Shown here: positions 42,975-55,849 of the stretch, piece by piece
How the letters are laid out: every line of letters starts with the position of its first letter
How positions within the stretch are numbered: position 1 is the first letter of the stretch
DNA from: Channallabes apus
Taxonomy: Eukaryota; Chordata; Actinopteri; Siluriformes; Clariidae
Length of the DNA stretch: 64,000 bases
Direction: 5' to 3'
Assembly (NCBI GenBank): GCA_030522415.1
Contig: CM060113.1
Location: 9,654,565 to 9,718,564 of the forward strand
Position numbers and translations under genes: made by a program
Notes under the pieces: generated by a model
What the model was told of the DNA's origin: nothing
The model's database searches: none
What the model saw: only the letters and a program-made list of their open reading frames with translations

Positions 42975-43338
42975 ACTAGCACTGTCACCTTGCACCTCCA
43001 GGGTCTGGGTTCGATTCCCCGGCCAGGCTCGATTCCCGTCTCTGTGTGCATGGAGTTTGCATGTTCTCCCCGTGCTTGGTGGGTTTCCTCCGGGTACTCC
43101 GGTTTCCTCCCACAGTCCAAAGACATGCAGGTTAGGCTAATTGGCGTTCCCAAATTGCCCGTAGTGTGTGATTGGGTGTGTGTGTGTGTGTATGTGTGTG
43201 TGCCCTGCGATGGATTGGCACCCTGTCCAGGGTGTACCCCGCCTAGTGCCCGAAGTCTCCTGGGATAGGCTCCAGGTCCCCCGCGACCCTGAACACAGGA
43301 TTAAGCGGTATAGAAAATGAATGAATGAATGAATGAAC
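42975..43338 (+). mobile_element. DANA/Mermaid-type SINE, head missing
   Basis: It starts CTAGCACTGTCACCTTGCACC, so the A-box end is lost. Next come GGTTCGATTCCCCGGCC, the full body and an (ATGA)n tail at 43317-43338. It is almost the same as the copy at 26009-26372. GTGTGTATGTGTGTGTGCCC near 43187-43205 is the uninterrupted form of the site altered at 11675. Confidence 0.93.
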
Positions 43339-44895
43339 TACAGTAACTGCAACTTCTTCTCTTCACTGGTCTTCACAGCTATGATGTCTAGTATCTGGAA
43401 CTGCATTTGTTACAGATAAATAAATAAATATTAACAGCTTAACAAATGCACTCACTATAAAATTTTATTTTCATAAACAATATGATCTCCGTAGACATGG
43501 AAAAGCAGTCACTGTCTTTGTTTTTCAGCAGGATCTCTGATAGAAGTTCATGATATATCTCTGTATATATCTTATTTTACTAAAGTGGTAAAAACTATTA
43601 AAATTAGAGAAATTATAATAATAAAAATATACAGTTAAAAATTATCCCTATTTTCTTGTTATTCCTCTCTTTCTTTGTCTCTGTATTTGGTTTATTTTTT
43701 TCTTCTCTCCATTGACCATTTTTTATTTGTATTTTATTTACATTGCTTGAAGATGTCTCGCTTTCTCTTTCTTTAGCAACTCAGCTTTACTGGATGGGGA
43801 ACACATAATGAGGAATCTTGAGTGGTTGCATCAAGAATAATCAGAAAAAAATGTTATGGTATAGAATATGTCATGGGTGTATATTGCAGGGGTACTAAGT
43901 ATGACCCAACCACTATTGTGACCGGTAACACTAGCTCATTATGAGTATTAGCAATGCTAACACTAGTGTTGCTAGCAAGGCTCTTTAAAGACGTTAACGA
44001 TGTCACTGCTGTTGTCAGTACCCTCCGGCACAAGGAACAAGGTTATTACAGTACCTTTGGGATGTTAACTCTTTTTCCACTTTTTCTTTTTTTCAAAACC
44101 ACTTGAGTAGTTTCACTTCTCTCATTATTCTCTGTTTTTTCTTGAATCACTTCCATAGATGGGCTAATGGAATGGTAGGCGCTCTGATGACATTTAAGCC
44201 TAGGTATTTTTAGAATGACATGAAAGAATGACATGATGAATTAATTAATGAAAGGCTTAACCACAGGCTTATTGGCCCCTGGCAGTTCAGGGACCCAAGG
44301 CAAATGCCAACACTTGCCTAAAGGTAAAGTCTAAAGTCCAGAGTCCCGTGTTTGCACCCTTGTACATTATATTTCTCAGTAAAGTAACATCAAATGTCAC
44401 TGAAAATTGGCGACCCAGAACAAAAAAAAAGTATTTGCACTTTCTTTGTGGGGTCTAACAGCAAAATCTGTTCATTGTCTCCCCTATAATGTCAAAAACA
44501 TAGAAATTTATTAGCACCAGAATTTCAAAGTAAGTATAAGTAAGTACAAATCAGAGTGGAGTTTGCACTCCAGTGGAGTTTTAGGAGTTTGCACAGCTTT
44601 TTAGAGTAATGCACTGTCCTAATGCAATGCAATCCCTTTGGAATTCTCAGTATTCATCTTTTTAGACTAAAAACAGAAGCCTCAGTAATTCTAGCCAATC
44701 GCGTTTGCCCTGGCTCCTCTGTCCAAGGACGGTATTTGTCAAAGTGCCTTGATGTGTTGCCAACAAGGGCAGAAACTGGGCTTCTCCTTGTCATGTTTTG
44801 TGGTGAGGCAAAACCGGATTTTCTTCTCCTTCCCTCAATAACCTTAAGGGCTAAACACTCATCTGCTTCAACTCATCAGACATCTCTCTCTCTCA
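43339..44895. other. Non-genic DNA
   Basis: AT-rich with no recognised repeat or gene. ORFs of 62 codons are not supported. Confidence 0.4.
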
Positions 44896-45209
44896 TCGTG
44901 TATACTGCTTTATTTATGTATACAGGTCGTATCCCAGGAGATTTAGGGCATGAGACGGTGTACACACTGGATGTACACACACTCATTCGCACACTCACAC
45001 ACTATAGGCACGCACATTTGGGAACACCAATTAGCCTAATCTGCATGTCTTTGGACTGTGGGAGGAAACCGGAATATCTGGAGGAAACCCACCAAGCACG
45101 GGGAGAACATGCAAACTCCATACCCACAGAGGTGTGAATTGAACCTGGCTGGGAATCGAACCCAGACCCTGGAGGTGCAAGGCAACAGTGCTAACCACTA
45201 AGCCACCGC
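44896..45209 (-). mobile_element. DANA/Mermaid-type SINE
   Basis: In reverse: GGTGGCTTAGTGGTTAGCAC head, GGTTCGATTCCCAGCC, TTGCATGTTCTCCCCGTGC and the body down to a diverged tail. The middle (GGATTGGCACCCTG region) is partly lost. A 171-codon ORF at 44622-45137 reads through it; its second half is SINE antisense, so I do not treat it as a gene. Confidence 0.9.
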
Positions 45210-46312
45210 TTATGAGACTTTATATACACTATGTCACAAAACAGAGCTCTTGGTTTTGTTAATGTCAAGGTTTTTAAGACAAGTATCAGGTATCTAACTC
45301 TTTCTTCGGCTGCACTGAGAGATAATTTTCCAACATCTGCGATCAGTTTGAGCGGGTTTTTATGGAAACCGGCAAACTGTTAAGCAGTTGGACCAACTTT
45401 TTATGTTATAATAGTACCAATTTGTTTAATTGTTCTGGGATTTTGGTAGAGGTGGTTTTGCTGAGAACAGCTTCACACATATTTAGAACTTATTTTGGCT
45501 GCATCCAATGTTTTGGCAATTAGCAGAACATTGGATGTAATATACTTACAACAAATTGAATTGTTTTCTTCTTCTTCTTATACTATTATTACCCTCAAAT
45601 ATCCCATTCATGATTACCAAAAAAACGTGTGAAGATTTTGCTTCCAAATAGAGCATTTGAATTGCATTTTCTTCTTTACTTTATGAAGTTCTCAAATGCT
45701 GTTCTCAAGTTAACTTTAGAAAATTAATTCTAGCTTTGATTAATAGCATCATAGCATAGACTGATCCATATCAGTCTCTGTCTATTCACCTGAGACACTG
45801 TAAAAGATATATTTACTGCATTTCAAGAATTCTTATCACCCTCCTATTACCCAACTGATCTCTATTCATGCTAACATCAATATTGAATGTTTGTTAATTA
45901 ATTCAATCAACTCTGTTCTCAAATCTGATGTCTGATTTTCATGTCAGTGTTGCTATGGTTCTATTGAACTGTAACTATCTAACAACTTGATCACATTGTG
46001 AAAAAAATATTGCAAGGATTTAGACTGTTTTTTCTTAATCAACATGACATTTTTTCAGACAACAACCAAGGCAAACCAAGCCTAGACAAATCAATCAATC
46101 ACTCATTCAAACAAGTCAGCAAATTAGATGACAACACATTTGCTCCCTTAAAATATCCTAAATACATGAAGCATTCTAATTTCTAATTTTAATTAGTCTC
46201 CAAACAGACTGGCCAGGATGATAATCAATAGTTTACTGCGTGCTTTATTGAATGTCAAATCACTTTATACAAAGAATGAATTGGAGTCTTTGGTTATTTC
46301 TATAGATTTTAG
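45210..46312. other. Non-genic DNA
   Basis: Nothing recognised; AT-rich with short chance ORFs. Confidence 0.4.
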
Positions 46313-46475
46313 CAGTGGATTCCAACTCCATGGTCTTTAAGGAGCCCCAGTCCTGCACATTTTAGTGTTTTCCCTGTTCAACCACACCCACTTCTAATAA
46401 CAATATGATGTTAATTAGCTGCTTTCATAAATCAGGTGTGCTGGGAGCTGAGAAAAAACATTAAATGTGCAGAAC
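46313..46475. mobile_element. Fold-back MITE fragment
   Basis: CTGCACATTTTAGTGTTTTCCCTG near 46353 and its near complement CTGAGAAAAAACATTAAATGTGCAG near 46450 form an imperfect hairpin around CACACCCAC and ATCAGGTGTGCTGGGAGC. This wording is typical of an abundant fish hAT-type MITE. The outer ends are degenerate. Confidence 0.6.
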
Positions 46476-46792
46476 ACTTTTATTAGTCAGAAGTAAAGAA
46501 AACATAACTGTGACTACAGTACTACAATTTGTGACTAAATATGACACTGTGAAGTAAATAATTAAATTGCTATTTCATAAGGGTTAATTTAAGGGATTGT
46601 ATCAAGCAAAGAAAACAACTAAGGCTATTTAGTGGAATTGTGTTAAGAAAATAAACTATATAAAAAAAGAACGGGACAAACCATAAGTTTTCTGAAGACC
46701 TGCCATCTAGGCAGGATTTGACTCCACCCTAAACAGCAATCCATAAATGGCCAAACGGGTGGAGCAAATGAAGCCTGGTTGTTCAACATGTC

Positions 46793-46880
46793 TACTTCAA
46801 ATAAATTCAATCCTATTTTAATTGTATAGCACTTTTAACAATTGTCATTGTTGGAAAGCAGCTTTACACAATTAAAAAAA
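46793..46880 (-). mobile_element. L2 LINE 3' tail fragment
   Basis: In reverse: GTGTAAAGCTGCTTTCC, CAATGACAATTGTTAAAAGTGCTATACAATT, then TTAAAATAGGATTGAATTT. It is the last 90 bases of the L2 3' UTR only. At the point where 11277 has TACAGTA, this copy has TA. Confidence 0.75.
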
Positions 46881-46973
46881 AAAGGAAATTTGTTTTGTCA
46901 CTTACCTCTGTGACCACAAGCTAGCTAGCTTTCTATTACCTTAGCTAAAAGGCAAAGGTGGCTAACATTAATT

Positions 46974-48599
46974 TACAGTGGTGTGAAAAACTATTTGCCC
47001 CCTTCCCGATTTCTTATTCTTTTGCATGTTTGTCACACAAAATGTTTCTGATCATCAAACACATTTAACTATTAGTCAAAGATAACACAAGTAAAGACAA
47101 AATGAAGTTTTTAAATGAGGGGTTTTATTATTTAGGGAGAAAAAAAATCCAAACCTACATGGCCCTGTGTGAAAAAGTAATTGCCCCCTGAACCTAATAA
47201 CTGGTTGGGCCACCCTTAGCAGCAATAACTGCAATCAAGCGTTTGCGATAACTTGCAACAAGTCTTTTACAGCACTCTGGAGGAATTTTGGCCCACTCAT
47301 CTTTGCAGAATTGTTGTAATTCAGATTTATTTGAGGGTTTTCTAGCATGAACCGCCTTTTTAAGGTCATGCCACAACATCTCAATAGGATTCAGGTCAGG
47401 ACTTTGACTAGGCCACTCCAAAGTCTTCATTTTGTTTTTCTTCAGCCATTCAGAGGTGGATTTGCTGGTGTGTTTTTGGGTCATTGTCCTGCTGCAGCAC
47501 CCAAGATCGCTTCAGCTTGAGTTGACGAACAGATGGCCGGACATTCTCCTTCAGGATTTTTTGGTAGATAGTAGAATTCATGGTTCCATCTATCACAGCA
47601 AGCCTTCCAGATCCTGAAGCAGCAAAACAACCCCAGACCATCACACTACCACCACCATATTTTACTGTTGGTATGATGTTCTTTTTCTGAAATGCTGTGT
47701 TACTTTTACGCCAGATGTAATGGGACACGCACCTTCCAAAAAGCTTTCAACTTTTGTCTCGTCGGTCCACAAGGTATTTTCCCAAAAGTCTTGGCAATCA
47801 TTGAGATGTTTTTTAGCAAAATTTAGACGAGCCTTAATGTTCTTTTTGCTTAAAAGTGGTTTGCGCCTTGGAAATCTGCCATGCAGGCCGTTTTTGCCCA
47901 GTCTCTTTCTTATGGTGGAGTCGTGAACACTGACCTTAATTGAGGCAAGTGAGGCCTGCAGTTCTTTAGATGTTGTCCTGGGGTCTTTTGTGGCCTCTCG
48001 GATGAGTTGTCTCTGCGCTCTTGGGGTAATTTTGGTCGGCCGGCCACTCCTGGGAAGGTTCACAACTGTTCCATGTTTTTGCCATTTGTGGATAATGGCT
48101 CTCACTGTGGTTTGCTGGAGTCCCAAAGCTTTAGTAATGTCTTTATAACCTTTACCAGACTGATAGATCTCAATTACTTTTGTTCTCATTAGTTCCTGAA
48201 TTTCTTTGGATTTTGGCATGATGTCTAGCTTTGGAGGTGCTTTTGGTCTACTTCTCTGTGCCAGGTAGTTCCTATTTAAATGCTTTCTTGATTGAAACAG
48301 GTGTGGCAGTAATCAGGCCTGGGGGTGACTACAGAAATTGAACTCAGGTGTGATAAACCACAGTTAAGTTATTTTTTAACAAGGGGGGCAATCACTTTTT
48401 CACACAGGGCCAAGTAGATTTTGAGTTTTTTTTTTCCTTAATAACGTAAACCTTCATTTAAAAACTGCATTTTTTGTTCAATTATGTTATCTTTGACTAA
48501 TAGTTAACGGTTTTTGATGAGCAGAAACATTTAAGTGTGACAAACATGCAAAAGAATAAGAAATCAGGGAGTAGGCAAATAGTTTTTCACACCACTGTA
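46974..48599 (-). mobile_element. Tc1-like transposon with long IR/DR ends, decayed
   Basis: Flanked by TA on both sides (46974-46975 and 48598-48599). Ends are CAGTGGTGTGAAAAACTATTTGCC and its complement. The inverted repeats extend about 210 bp. Each holds an inner direct repeat (TGTGTGAAAAAGTAATTGCCCCC on the left, TGTGTGAAAAAGTGATTGCCCCC on the right) that echoes the outer end, the IR/DR layout of Sleeping Beauty-type elements. The body carries a frameshifted transposase. Its CAG...CTG ends would leave TACAGTA or TACTGTA on excision. A relic end of the same family is at 52650. Confidence 0.95.
47194..48219 (-). pseudogene. Tc1-type transposase with two frameshifts
   Basis: Tc1 transposase cuts the element out and joins it at TA. 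It starts MPKSKEIQELMRTKVIEIY. The paired helix-turn-helix DNA-binding part follows (LGLQQTTVRAIIHKWQKHG, then a GRPTKITPRAQRQL linker) and the catalytic domain begins with FWENTLWTDETKVE (first Asp). The frame shifts near 47730, continues as YGGGSVMVWGCFAASGSG and [10 protein letters not shown] (second Asp), then shifts back near 47450 to give [18 protein letters not shown] with the catalytic Glu, so the triad is DDE. The C-terminus [13 protein letters not shown] is present. Two indels make it inactive. Confidence 0.93.
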
Positions 48600-49130
48600 T
48601 ATGTTCATGTTCACAAAGCACAGTCTGTTAGCGCAATACTATCTTAAGATTAAAAATATGAATGGTCTACACGGGAGGAGAAGTCAAGTTCACCAGTTCC
48701 AGTTAGATGGTTAGGTGAAGTGATGCATATTGTCTAGCATGTCTAGCAGTTTGACACCTACAATCCTGCTGTCACTTCAATCGGACATGCCTGTAATTGT
48801 GTGCCTACTCCTGTGATGAATGAGAAATCTAGCTACAGTATGGAGACCCAATTTTATTTTTTTATTTTTTGTTGTTGTTTTAATAACCAGGCTGAAAAAA
48901 CATGGATTTATGCTGTAAAGTTGAACTTTTACCATCAGGCTCTATAAGGATTGACTTCTTTTGGAGCCAGATATCATCATTCGAGGGACTGAACTTTTTA
49001 GCACTCCCGCATTGGCTTCATTTTTCAGAACCGGAGGTTGCCGCAGGTTAAGACCTGTCCAACACTTTATTAAAACATGTGAATGGAAAACACATAAACG
49101 CTTAAACATGAAGTTGAGTCATAAAAAAAG
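48600..49130. other. Non-genic spacer
   Basis: No repeat or gene recognised. Confidence 0.4.
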
Positions 49131-49290
49131 TACAGTATGAATCAGAGTTATTGCATATAACTGCATATTCCAGGAATCAAATGGTGAAAGAGCAGTTCTG
49201 AGAGCATGAGAAATCTTTTTCATAAATGAATTGGCCACCATATTGCATGCCACAATCAAAGCTAGAGGCAGTTAAAAGAAATCATAGCAT
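49131..49290 (+). mobile_element. Tc1-like transposon relic (family T1)
   Basis: ATATTCCAGGAATCAAATGGTGAAAGAGCAGTTCTGAGAGCATGAG and CATGCCACAATCAAAGCTAGAGGC match the 3' part of 21550-22007. Only the C-terminal portion of the transposase gene remains. Confidence 0.65.
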
Positions 49291-49395
49291 CTATGCTGCT
49301 TTTCTTTTTGGCTGGGGAGTATGATTGTTTTTAGTACACTTCAAATAAAACCAAAAAGGAAAAGAAACATTTCACCCACACAATTGTCTCACTCG

Positions 49396-49730
49396 CCGAA
49401 TGCTATATCCTGTATACAGGGTTGTGGGGGCCTGGAGCCTATCACAGAACACTTGATAGGGCAAGAGGCAGTATACACCCTGGACAGGGTGCCAATCCAT
49501 GGCAGGGCTTACACAAACACACACTCACCTGTTAATTCACACAGGCAATTTGTGAACTCCAATGAACCTAATCTGGATGACTTTGGACTATGGGAGGAAA
49601 CCAGAGTACCCAGAGGAAACTCAAAAAACACAGAGAGAACATGCAAACTCCATGTACACAGACCCAAGGCAGGAATTGAATCGAACCTGGAGTTGCAAGG
49701 CAACAATACCAACCACTACACCACCGTGCC
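49396..49730 (-). mobile_element. DANA/Mermaid-type SINE, diverged
   Basis: In reverse: GGCACGGTGGTGTAGTGGTTGG head, the body with TTTGCATGTTCTCTCTGTG and CTCTGGTTTCCTCCCATAGTCC, and CCTGTATACAGGATATAGC near the tail. The ORFs over it are not genes. Confidence 0.88.
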
Positions 49731-51823
49731 TCATTTTTACAACTGTCTCAACCAAAATCTTAATAAAATAAAAATAGCATTTGAATAAAACTGTTTTGTA
49801 TATAAAAAAAAAATCACTGATCACATTAAATCTGACCCATTTATTTTTAGCTCTACAAACCCTTTTCCTGTCAACAACAGGTACTTACTGTACACTAGTA
49901 CTATTATGAAAATAAATATATAAATAAATAATTAAACATTTAAATATAATGTACAAACATTAAGTATCAAAAATAGAAGTATCGATAGCAAAAGGAAAAT
50001 CTGATACAGTAAACATTCATTATCCTCCTGGCCTTGTTCCAGCACGGCTTAATATACAGTACTGTTGATTGACTGCAGGTGAGGAAGCTCAGTGTGAATG
50101 GTGTGCTCAGCTCTCGATGGTGCGGGTGTGGAAGTCCCGTCTGCTCCTATAGTGGTGACCATGTCTGTTATCTTCTCTTTAACTTGGCTAGCATAACTGG
50201 CTAGTGCATGCATTGGCCAAATGTCTTTCTTCTGTTTTTAACAGGCCTAAAGTGAATGAGTGCAATTGCCATTTGTCATCTATTAGATGTCCTGTTACAG
50301 TACGTCGAGGTAGTTATGGTGTCCAGTGGTCTTAAGTAAGTGCAAAAAGTATCTTCTGCCAATTGCCACATTTCATCTCTTTTTTTAGTGTCACTTACAT
50401 TTAATGTATCCTTGTAAAAATAGTTCCCCTTGAAGGTAGCTTGAGCAAACAAATTTGTTTTTTATCCAAATTTCTATCTAGAAGCATTTTATATTGAAAC
50501 TTGACATTCAGCACACCTGATGATGTTTCCTCAATCATCTTATTATCCGCGCTAAACATGCCATTATTACACACAGCCAGGTAACCGCGCTGAGAAGCCG
50601 TTAGGGTCATAGCGATTAATTTGCGTAAGAAAATAGCAAACGCTTTAAAATTCCTAGATTGTTAATGTGTTAATATTGCCAGCCATATGTTCTAAATATT
50701 TCCTTTAAAAATATCATATTTTGTCTATTTAGGGGAAAGCATGTCATAATAGTACACAAACATAATGTGCATCCTATGCTTCACTTGGCTTGAAATTGAC
50801 ATAATTCTACCAAATTGAGCACTTTCTGCCATGTCTGCTTTTACAGTTGAGGGCTTCTTGGTTTCAAATTATTGAATAAAATCCATTAGAGCTATTTTTG
50901 TTATTTATTTCAAAAGCCTAAGTACTAAAACATTACTAACAGAACTCCATCCTGTAACTAAAAAATTATTTGTCCGAATGCCAAGGGAGCAACAGCAAAT
51001 GATCTCCCTCCTTGCTATGGCATACATTCTCTTATTTAATCCATATTAGCTTATTGTCGAGTATATTAATTGACCATCAACTACAGTAAGTCACAAACAC
51101 TTATGGTTTATAGATTAAAAATGAATTAAATGATTTAAATGTTAAACTGTTTATGAAAACGAGGAATGCTCATCCAGGCAAGTCCTGCCACTGAAATTAT
51201 GGGTCAAAATAAGAAAATTGTCTACTACAGTATGTTACCCAGCAGGGGACCTAAATCATTCTTACAAAATAAAAAAAAAATGACAAAATAAATAAAAACA
51301 AAATAAATATGAATTCCACAGAAAGAAAATTAACACTAAGTATTCATATTAGTAATATGAAACACACATGCAACATGGTTTCTCACAATACAGTATTAAT
51401 CCCAGGCACTTGGCACTGCAAGGTACAGTAGTACTGCTGCTCAAGTCAAATCATTTCTGTCATATTAGTGCCTCCTTACTGAATATAAAAAAATTTTTTT
51501 TTGCAAATTGTTTTCACTCACTAAAACTTTTCTTTCCTTTGATCATTTTGGACGAGCGTGCACAGCCTGACAAAGCGCAACAAAACCAGAGACTGGAAGA
51601 AGGTCCATTCTGATTGGCTGGTTCTTATTGGCAAGGAAACAGTTAATCAGAATTAACATTATTCAGGATTTCTTTTTCAACTGACAGATGCTGAGAAAGT
51701 CTAAAGATTGTACAGAATACAAATGTGTGTCTGAAGATGACAGACAAATTTAAGGCCATACTTGGCAGACACACACACACACTCACACGCACGCACATGT
51801 ACACACACACACACGCACGCACA

Positions 51824-51880
<57 letters not shown>

Positions 51881-52649
51881 CAATATTAAAGCATTTAAGT
51901 GATCCTATCCCTCCATCAATTGTTTTCTTTTTTTATTCACAGCCAGATAATTTAGATGATGATGATGACGATGATGCATTGTTTATTTAACTTCACATTG
52001 TTATTAATTAGGGTATGATAAATTCTTACAGAGCCAGAATTCCCTACAGTACAAGTAGCAAAAATGTATAGTTACTGTACATCAGTCCATGCTATTTTCT
52101 TGTTTTATCATAACATACTACCTGACATACTGGTAGCACTTTCTGACGTGTTGATGTAATGACGTTTCCACTAGTTGCCTGTTAAATTAACCAAGCAAAT
52201 AAAATAAAATGTGAGATAAAACTATCAAATAATTAAAAACATTTAAATATAAACTCACAAGTTGCTGGAAGTTGTAGCATGGATTTACGGGTGGGGAGCT
52301 AAAGCAGCGAAACATGACACATTTATGGTATGTGTAGTAAGTGTGAGTATAGTAGGAGAAACCGATGAGTAGGACAAATTTACAGAGCATTTATGGGTCT
52401 ACTGCTACTGGTTAATCCACCATTAGTTCACTGGGCTTGCCAAGGTGCCACCCTAGGCAATTGCTTAGTTCACCTACTGTATATACAACACTCCCACTAT
52501 GTGAAGGGATGTTAATTGGCATTACTGTAGTTGGGTGTGGGGAGCCTTTGTTGGGCGTGGGGTGAAAAATAAACTGCCCATGCCAAAAAAAGATGTTACT
52601 ATTTAAACTTTGCAACTAGCACATATTACAGTGATGGAATTCATTACAA
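49731..52649. other. Non-genic DNA, CA repeat, many footprint words
   Basis: No gene seen. A CA microsatellite lies at 51769-51878. At least eleven TACAGTA/TACTGTA words fall in 49890-52530. ORFs on the CA tract (MCVCVCV-type) are artefacts. Confidence 0.5.
51769..51878. repeat. (CA)n compound microsatellite
   Basis: CA units with CG and GTA interruptions, longest pure run about 51829-51878. Confidence 0.92.
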
Positions 52650-52800
52650 TGCTTCCTTGTTGTTATTATTTTATATTTTTTTGCATATTTGTCCCACTTA
52701 AATGGGTCAGATCATCAAGCAAATGTTATTATTACACAAAGATAACCTGAGCATATACAAAATGCTATTTTTAAATGATGATTTAATTTATCCCTAACTG
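52650..52800. mobile_element. Inverted-repeat relic of the 46974 Tc1 family
   Basis: GCATATTTGTCCCACTTAAATGGGTCAGATCATCAAGCAAATG, CAAAGATAACCTGAGCATATACAAAATGC and TTTTTAAATGATG follow, with changes, the 46976 inverted repeat (GCATGTTTGTCACAC, TGATCATCAAACAC, CAAAGATAACACAAGTAAAGACAAAATG, TTTTTAAATGAGG). It is an isolated end. Confidence 0.65.
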
Positions 52801-55569
52801 CCATCTCATTTATCCCTAACTGCCCCCCCCTGCTTTATCATGAATGTCCTGTGATTAGCCCATTTTTTTGGAAAGCTAATTCAAATGTGTCTTTCCTCTG
52901 CCAGACTTTTTCACTGCGAAGTAACTTGAAACACTATTTGTTCTATTGAGAATGAACATTGTTTTTGTCCTGTTTTACTTAGGAGCCCCCAAATTATAGA
53001 ATGACTCTTATTGTGATTTAAATTTCCTTAAGCAAGCCTCGCCCAGTATCAGTATCACCCACCAGTTTCCTGATAAATCTCCCAATGTTGATGTCATCAG
53101 ATCTGTGTCGTGCATCAGAACATGATCCAGTCTGTGTTATCCACAGCGGTCTGCAAAGAGGTCACCAGTACCATCAGGTCCATTAAGCACGGAACCTCTC
53201 TCTGAACTTTTTAGAGCTTTCTGCTTCAGCCTTTACTTACCTCATATGTAACTCACTAACTTGAACAGAACATTTAAATAAAAAGCCAAATCCCCCATGC
53301 TGTGCCTATTTATTATCCAGACAAAAACAATAACAAAATGATTAAATAATAATATATATGAATCTTTTTTAAAGAAGAAGGTAGAAGTGAATTACACAGT
53401 TAAGATTAAGTCTCTACGAAAGAGAAGATATGAAACAATACTAATTAATCAGCTTTATGTTGAAGATTGTACATTTTCAAGTAATATTTAAGATCTTTTA
53501 TGGCAGACCTCATTAGGTTAATATACAGCAGGAAGAAATGTCTTGTCTGAACTACAACTACCCCCCCCCCTCATTTGCCATTTTGGGATCATAGCACAGC
53601 TTGGCGCTATGGGATAATTAGGGTCGCCTAGTTTATTTATTTATTTGCTCCCAAATGATCCTCAGTAAGCCTTTTCAGTCTGACCTGAATAAAGTCGACT
53701 GGGATCAAAGTGACCGAGGCTTTACCTGCATATCCAGTGCAATAGTAAAAAGGGGGGAAAAAGCATTTTATCTATAAATAGTTCACCAATTTTCTTCTGC
53801 ATATTCAGGAGTGGAAGATTGTGATAGTGTCTGCACAGCCTATAAACCCTCCTGCCTTAAAGCATAGAGAAGATGCAGTGATAGATGACAGGACCTTTTG
53901 CTGAGGGATTGCACTATTTTGCCATGTTGACACAGTGCAGGAGAGAGGAAAGGTCAAAAAACAAATGAGGAATCTCCGGATGAAGGGACGGCTCCCTAAT
54001 TGAGAGAGACATCTGTAGTTGTATGGAAAGTGGGAAACATCTACATAAACTTGCATCTGACTTTATAAAGGTTACACCATGTTTAATTACTGGATCTTTG
54101 CTTAAAGATTCCACTGGAAACATTAAAGTATATTGAGCAGGAAAAGTTATTCATGAATGGCACTTGGGAAAGTATTTAAAAAAGATTGCACTTCAAAAAT
54201 GTTAAAAGTCACCGTATTCCTATTCCTAGTCATCCATCAGAAAGACAGATAATCATTGGCAGCTCAAACCTTATGGCAGGTACTTTCCGCAACAAAATGA
54301 TTTAAGTAATCCTTCTCTGAACTTGTCCAGATTGAAGCTGCTTAGGCAGCACAGACAAAGAGGGCAAGCCAAGGTGGAGTGTTAGTCGTCTCCTGTCTAA
54401 TTTCCTTCCCTCTTGACTGTCTTAATGGCCTGAAATGTGCCGTGCTAAAAATGTGACTCCCAGCAGACAGCCCAGGATGCTGGGGCAAAGCAGCCCACCA
54501 GCTCTTCATCTCTCACAACCATGTGCAAATGGAGAGGGTTGAGTTAAAAGAGAGTTCACACGTCCTCCTCTCCACCCGCCACTTTCCTTCTATTTCCCCT
54601 CCGCTGGAGAAGGGGCTGCTGGGTAATGGCACTAGGAGTAATTGTAGGCCTGTGATGATGGACCTGAGAGTTCCATATTCAAGAGGAAAAGGCCATCTTC
54701 ATATGAATATTTTTTTTTTTTATCAAATGCCACAGCAGAGAGTTTAAAAAAACTGTAACTTTATTTCAGAGTTGAGAAAAATTGGAAGGGTCCATGAATA
54801 TATTAGAAAACTCACCATTAGATGAGAAACTATGTCTTTGAACACAATAACACCGCCAAATACTGTTAAATGGAAGTACTTATTTTCACTGCTGAGATTT
54901 CATGTTGTTCATGTCAAATCTTGACATTTCATCATTGCTCAGTTTTGTATTAGCTGTTTTTTCTCCTATTAAAAAAGTATTACTTAAATGTTACCAGCCA
55001 AGCTCAAATATTTTTCCCTTAAGCCATTTTCAGATATCCAGAATTCAGTAGTAATAAAATGATCATTTCATAAAGAACACAGTTTCAAACAAATAAATCA
55101 ATTTTCAACCAATTGCCAAAGATGTAATCTTCGCGCAGATTACAAATCCGTTTTTTTTTTTTTTTTTTAAAAGCTTTTTGCTTTAACTGTGATTGAGCAC
55201 ATTGAGGTCATCTTCTGTAGACAAAACCATCCAGACTGTGCCTCAAAAGAAAGGCCATTTTATTCCCAGTTGGTCTCATTGTCTTCCACACAGTACAAAA
55301 TGATGTTGGCGGAATGTGAAGAAGAAAAAAATACCTCTATTTGAGTGTTAAAAGCAAAGCAATCATATAACTGGCAATAACCAATTTACACTATTTTGAT
55401 TTTTTTTTTTATCACTGTTTATTTTAGATGCAAAGCAACCATTTTTATTTTAATTGAATTAATTTGAATGAATTAATTAATATCTTTGCGGGCAAACTAA
55501 GAATATATACTAAGAAAAAAATACTTTAATTGTTGACTTAAAATATACCATATGAATTTTATTTTAAGT
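52801..55569. other. Non-genic DNA; possible conserved non-coding part
   Basis: No repeat that I recognise, apart from short homopolymers (C at about 53562-53572, T near 54710 and 55150). 54320-54700 has balanced composition and no repeat match, so it is a candidate conserved non-coding stretch, unproven. ORFs of up to 83 codons are unsupported. There are no TACAGTA/TACTGTA words that I noticed between 52530 and 55690. Confidence 0.4.
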
Positions 55570-55740
55570 ACAAGGGACGTTCAAGTCAATCCTGGACTTG
55601 GGATGAAATTTGTCGTGAAGACGTAAAACCGGTTTACATGACATTCAAGCACTACATCAAAAGTCTTAGTTTGACTTGAACACACTGTGTAGATACAGTA
55701 TGTCAATTTGACTTTTGAGATAGCGTGAACACAATTCAAT
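55570..55740. mobile_element. Mariner-type end fragment
   Basis: GGGACGTTCAAGTCAATCCTGGACTTGGGATGAAATTTGTCGTGAAGACG matches the start of 3611-3845 and continues as sense-like mariner wording. It is a short relic next to the Rex1 tail. Confidence 0.5.
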
Positions 55741-55849
55741 GCCCTAATGCCCAAAATGCTGTAAAACATGTAAACAACAAACACTTATTTATACAGTTTG
55801 AAAGACACAGATTTGCCTCTTACCTCTTGTTGTTTCATTCAACAATTCA

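Noticed and set aside
44622..45137. 171-codon ORF
   Set aside because: The second half is antisense SINE and the first half shows no domain.
51643..51883. Cys/Val repeat ORFs
   Set aside because: They are translations of the CA microsatellite.
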